Shown here piece by piece: positions 3,844-6,933 of a stretch of 6,933 bases of DNA. The DNA is from Planctomycetota bacterium (GTDB taxonomy: Bacteria > Planctomycetota > Phycisphaerae > UBA1845 > Fen-1342). The stretch is taken from positions 1-6,933 of the forward strand of contig JAUWXH010000104.1 in the NCBI GenBank assembly GCA_030616465.1, written 5' to 3'. Below the pieces are notes generated by a model that did no database searches, was not told the DNA's origin, and saw nothing but the letters and a program-made list of their open reading frames with translations. Made by a program: the position numbers and the translations under genes. How positions within the stretch are numbered: the first letter of the stretch is position 1; each line of letters starts with the position of its first letter.

Positions 3844-6587
3844 CATCGAGCCTGCTGAGCCAAATCGATGGCCCCGCCCATGTGAAGGGGCTCAACCTTG
3901 ACGAGCTCAAGGCCCTTACAGGTCAGCTCCGCAGCGAGATCCTGCGCGTCACTGCCGCCAACGGGGGTCACTTGGCCACCAATCTTGGCTCCGTGGAGCT
4001 TTCGGTCGCGCTGCACTACACCCTTGAGAGCCCGCGTGACAAGATCGTTTGGGACGTGGGCAACCAGTGCTACGCCCACAAGATCATCACCGGGAGGCGC
4101 GATCGATTCCCTACCATCCGCAAGACGGCCGGACTCAGCGGATTTGTGAACCGCCTGGAGAGCCCGCACGATCACATGACCTCGGGCCACGCCGGGACGG
4201 CCCTATCTGCTGCGCTGGGGATCGCGAACGCCCGAGACCGTGTCGGCGACGAGTACTGCGTGGTTGCGGTGGTCGGCGACGGCGGCATGTCAGCGGGGCT
4301 GTTCTACGAGGCGCTCAATAATCTGGGCACCTACGGGTCGCAGCTCCTGCTGATTCTCAATGACAATGGTTTCTCGATTTCCCCGAGTTGCGGGGCGCTG
4401 GCCCGAACCTTCGAAACAGCCCGGGACCGAATCCTGGACGATAACATCTTCGGGCAACTGGGTATTCGCTACGTGGGCCCTGTAGACGGCCACGACTTGC
4501 CGTTACTGGTCGAGGTGTTGCGTGACGCGCGGCAGAGCCGCCGGCCGGTTGTGCTGCATGTGATCACGCAAAAAGGCAAAGGGTTCACCCCGGCCGAACT
4601 GGACCCGACGCGCTACCACGGCGTGTCACCCTTCGACATCGCGACCGGGCGACCGCTCGGCGGCGACGACAGCCCCACCTATTCGGAAGTGTTCGGCCAC
4701 GAGATGCTCCGCATCGCCGAAGAGGACCAACGGGTTGTGGCGATCACGGCTGCCATGCCCGCAGGCACAGGGCTGACGGAATTTGCGCAGCGATTCCCCG
4801 AGCGCTTCTTTGACGTGGGCATCGCGGAACAGCACGCCGTGACGTTCGCGGCCGGGTTAGCAGTGGGGGGTTGTCGTCCCGTCGTCGCTATCTACTCGGC
4901 GTTTCTGCAGCGTAGCTTCGATCAGGTCGTTCACGACGTCTGTCTTCAAGACTTGCCCGTGACCTTTGTGCTTGACCGGGCCGGTATCGTCGGTGCCGAC
5001 GGCCCTACCCATCACGGTGTCTTCGATATCGCCTTCCTTCGCACCATCCCACGGATGGTGGTGATGGCTCCCAAGGACGGCGAAGAATTCAAGCAGATGC
5101 TTCGTGTGGCGATCGCCCACGACGGGCCGGCGGCGATACGCATTCCACGGAGTGCGCCTCCCTGCCACCTCAGTCGTCCCGACCAAGTAACGCCGGTCGA
5201 GTGCGGCCGCGGCGAGCTGCTCCGTGATGGTACCGATGTGGGGCTGGTCGCCATCGGCAGCACGGTTCAGCGGGCGATGGAGGCGGCGGAGGCGCTTGAG
5301 CAGCGCGGGGTTTCCACGCGGGTGGTCAACGCCCGCTTCGCCAAGCCGTTGGATGCCGCGCTGCTTCTGGAGACGGCTAGGCGCGTCGAACGGATCTTCA
5401 CGGTCGAAGAACACGTCGGGCACGGCGGCTTCGGCAGCGCGGTTCTGGAGCTCCTGTCCGAGCACCACATCGATACCCCGGTGAGCATTCTGGCCTTGCC
5501 AGATGAGTTCATCGAGCACGGTTCAACCGAGGACCTGTTGGACAGGTCCGGCCTGTCCACACAGAGGATCGTGAGACGCGTACTCACGGAGCTTGAAGGC
5601 GAGAACGGCGATGGTGGCACGACCATTCCAACGGTCGATGCCGCTCGGTTCCGCGCCGCGATGGATCGGATTTGTGCACGACCGTTGCCTGAGGAGCTCG
5701 ACTTCTGGGCGGGCGAATATGCGAAGGTGGGGCAGCGTGACCAGTTCCTTTGGAAGTGGTGCCTGGAAGGTGTCAGCCTGACGTCGCTTCCTTGCGTCGA
5801 CGCGGAGCTTCGCGACGCGAACAACGTGACCAAGGTGCTGGGGGTCATGCTCGACGTCTTGCTCGATGACGTGGCCGACCAATCCGGGCAGGAAAGCTAT
5901 TTGGAGCGACTGCTCGAGATTCCCTACGCCGTCGTGCCCCCGACATTCACCGAATTCTCCCAGGAGCAGCAGGCGTACGCGGAAACAACATGCCGTGTGT
6001 GGGATGCGATCATAGCCCGAGCACAGGCGTATCCGCGCTATGCCGAGTTCCAGGCGCTGCTGCGCTTCGACTACACGCAGCTCCTGAACACGATGCGCTA
6101 CAGCCACATGATCAACCGCGACCCCCAGCTCGTGAACCTCGCCGAACACGATCTGTACCTGCCGCACAACATGCACATGATGGTTTCGGGCACGCTGGAT
6201 CTGATGTGCTCACGCGCATTTGACCGAGCCGAGCTCGGCCGGCTTCGCGAGGTGCTATGGCATGCCCAGTGCATGGGGCGCATCGGCAACTTGATTACAA
6301 CCTGGGAGCGGGAGCTGGCCGAGCAGGACTTCACCAGCGGAGTGTTCGCCCACGCGTTGCAGCAAGGACTTTTGGACGTGCACGACCTTGTCAGCGGCGA
6401 TGCGGAAGCGCTGCGGAAGACCATCGCCTCACACGACTGCGAAGGGTTCTTCCTCAGGCGCTGGCGAAACCACCGTGCGCGAATTCTCTCACTTGCGGGG
6501 GCGGTTCGCACGGTCGACATCAACAAGCTCGTGACCGGATTGGAGCGGCTGTTAGAAAGCCATTTGGGCAGCCGAGGACTCAAGTAG
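3840..6587 (+). CDS. 1-deoxy-D-xylulose-5-phosphate synthase fused to a terpene-synthase-like domain
   Basis: This is a 915-residue protein; DXS alone is usually about 620-650. Residues 1-585 are DXS, which condenses pyruvate and glyceraldehyde 3-phosphate with thiamine diphosphate to start the MEP pathway. Visible landmarks are H44 (GGHLA), GHAGT at 116-120, the thiamine motif from GDGG (146-149) to LNDNG (N174), VGPVDGHD (212-219), KGKGFTPAELDP (245-256), catalytic E330 in GIAEQHAVTFAAGLA, R380 and D387/H391 in DRAGIVGADGPTHHG, and IRIPR (433-437). Oddities: the His of DVGHQ (H80 in E. coli) is Asn75, and about 34 residues are missing after SPSCGAL. Residues about 600-915 are helical and class I terpene-synthase-like. 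DDVAD (676-680) matches DDxxD, and NLITTWERE (817-825) matches the NxxxS/TxxxE metal motif 141 residues later. A conventional second DDxxD of chain-elongating prenyltransferases is absent, favouring a cyclase or synthase. DXS identity is firm. The C-terminal function is inferred from motifs; product and activity are unknown. Confidence 0.88.
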   Translation: MTSSLLSQIDGPAHVKGLNLDELKALTGQLRSEILRVTAANGGHLATNLGSVELSVALHYTLESPRDKIVWDVGNQCYAHKIITGRRDRFPTIRKTAGLSGFVNRLESPHDHMTSGHAGTALSAALGIANARDRVGDEYCVVAVVGDGGMSAGLFYEALNNLGTYGSQLLLILNDNGFSISPSCGALARTFETARDRILDDNIFGQLGIRYVGPVDGHDLPLLVEVLRDARQSRRPVVLHVITQKGKGFTPAELDPTRYHGVSPFDIATGRPLGGDDSPTYSEVFGHEMLRIAEEDQRVVAITAAMPAGTGLTEFAQRFPERFFDVGIAEQHAVTFAAGLAVGGCRPVVAIYSAFLQRSFDQVVHDVCLQDLPVTFVLDRAGIVGADGPTHHGVFDIAFLRTIPRMVVMAPKDGEEFKQMLRVAIAHDGPAAIRIPRSAPPCHLSRPDQVTPVECGRGELLRDGTDVGLVAIGSTVQRAMEAAEALEQRGVSTRVVNARFAKPLDAALLLETARRVERIFTVEEHVGHGGFGSAVLELLSEHHIDTPVSILALPDEFIEHGSTEDLLDRSGLSTQRIVRRVLTELEGENGDGGTTIPTVDAARFRAAMDRICARPLPEELDFWAGEYAKVGQRDQFLWKWCLEGVSLTSLPCVDAELRDANNVTKVLGVMLDVLLDDVADQSGQESYLERLLEIPYAVVPPTFTEFSQEQQAYAETTCRVWDAIIARAQAYPRYAEFQALLRFDYTQLLNTMRYSHMINRDPQLVNLAEHDLYLPHNMHMMVSGTLDLMCSRAFDRAELGRLREVLWHAQCMGRIGNLITTWERELAEQDFTSGVFAHALQQGLLDVHDLVSGDAEALRKTIASHDCEGFFLRRWRNHRARILSLAGAVRTVDINKLVTGLERLLESHLGSRGLK
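5637..6584 (+). other. Terpene-synthase-like C-terminal domain of the fusion protein
   Basis: This covers residues 600-915 of the fusion. The domain follows a short linker rich in Gly, Asp and Thr (about 586-598), placed after the normal DXS end (RIVRRVLTELEG). It has the size of a bacterial class I terpene synthase (about 300-340 residues). It carries the aspartate-rich motif D672-x3-DDVAD (base 5853 onward for D672) and the triad N817/T821/E825 (from base 6288). The 141-residue gap is close to that of characterised bacterial cyclases such as pentalenene synthase. About 46 residues before the triad, where bacterial enzymes keep a diphosphate-sensing Arg, the sequence is AEHDLYLPHNMHMMVSGTLD. 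No Arg is present at the expected spot (nearest R760). RRWRNHRARI (873-882) is the only basic cluster near the C-terminus, in place of the usual RY pair. It may be a divergent synthase or a non-canonical prenyl-diphosphate enzyme. Confidence 0.65.
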
Positions 6588-6622
6588 CGAAGGGTAACCA
6601 GCTCAGCAGGGGCGTAAGTCTT

Positions 6623-6933
6623 ATGGCAAGCAAAACACGCGACATTGTGGGCGATGCGGACGTCATCATTGTCGGCGGTGGTCCCGCAGGTGCATCTACG
6701 GCGCTGCATCTTGAGCGGCTCAACCCGAAGCTGGCCGCTAGGACGCTGGTGCTCGAAAGGAACCGCCACCCCCGGGACAAAATGTGCGGAGGCGCGCTGA
6801 CGCTCAACGCCGAACGTATCCTTTCGGAGCTCGGCGTCGTGCTGGACATTCCGTACGCGCCGGTTCATCACGTGCGGCTGGTCTACGGTGAGGCGCGTTT
6901 TGACCTCCCTGAAGATGGCTGTGCAAAACGTGT
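6623..6933 (+). CDS. Geranylgeranyl reductase family FAD-dependent oxidoreductase, N-terminal part
   Basis: The first 103 codons are visible and the gene runs off the right edge. The ATG at 6623 follows the fusion gene by 35 bases, with AGGGG at 6608-6612 as a rather distant ribosome site. The protein has an FAD-binding Rossmann start: ADVIIVGGGPAGASTALHL gives GxGxxG (G18, G20, G23), and E45 in LVLE is the ribose-binding acid. It is followed by RDKMCGGALT (51-60), the K-x-CGG motif typical of geranylgeranyl reductases, including the conserved cysteine (C55). Members reduce double bonds of geranylgeranyl chains in chlorophyll, quinone, archaeal lipid or carotenoid-like substrates, and some relatives are halogenases or hydroxylases. 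Next to a terpene-synthase-like gene, reduction (or another flavin-dependent modification) of the terpenoid product or its precursor is the natural inference. Substrate cannot be told from this fragment. Confidence 0.8.
   Translation, partial: MASKTRDIVGDADVIIVGGGPAGASTALHLERLNPKLAARTLVLERNRHPRDKMCGGALTLNAERILSELGVVLDIPYAPVHHVRLVYGEARFDLPEDGCAKR

Noticed and set aside
4857..5519. Long minus-strand frames opposite the DXS fusion (also 6871-6098 and others)
   Set aside because: They are antisense to a protein with many conserved catalytic motifs and show no family features of their own.
5637..6584. C-terminal domain as a chain-elongating prenyl diphosphate synthase
   Set aside because: Those enzymes carry two DDxxD motifs. 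Here the second site is NxxxTxxxE, which fits terpene cyclases better.

Overview
The window is GC-rich and bacterial. Two things suggest a Planctomycetota-like or similar environmental lineage, though this is inference. One is a minus-strand gene start at the left edge with a cysteine/histidine zinc-finger-like N-terminus, of the kind found in front of Ser/Thr kinases and anti-sigma proteins of these bacteria. The other is an IS4-family transposase of a type that, from memory, is common there. No rRNA, tRNA or CRISPR array was seen.

Layout. (1) Bases 1-100, minus strand: the first 33 codons of a zinc-finger-type regulatory protein running off the left edge. (2) Bases 101-521: no gene recognised. 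(3) Bases about 522-2029: a complete IS4-type insertion sequence with 19-bp imperfect terminal inverted repeats. Its transposase is split by a -1 shift at a run of six G, so the DD and E catalytic residues lie in different frames. (4) Bases 2083-2526, minus strand: a stand-alone response-regulator receiver protein with a GTG start behind a strong ribosome binding site. (5) Bases 2527-2910: a divergent intergenic region holding short inverted repeats. (6) Bases 2911-6933, plus strand: a likely operon of three genes. These are a GAF-like plus degenerate GGDEF protein, a 915-residue DXS fused to a terpene-synthase-like domain, and the start of a geranylgeranyl-reductase-family flavoprotein.

The centre of interest is the fusion gene at 3840-6587. 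Residues 1-585 are a recognisable but divergent 1-deoxy-D-xylulose-5-phosphate synthase (first enzyme of the MEP isoprenoid pathway). Residues about 600-915 carry a DDxxD motif and an NxxxTxxxE motif 141 residues apart, the order and spacing of a class I terpene synthase. One polypeptide would thus join the entry step of isoprenoid supply to a terminal terpene-forming step. The next gene looks like a reductase of isoprenoid double bonds. The preceding gene overlaps the fusion by ATGA and looks like an inactive GGDEF sensor. Together they resemble a small, regulated terpenoid locus. The product is unknown and no prenyl diphosphate synthase is visible in the window.
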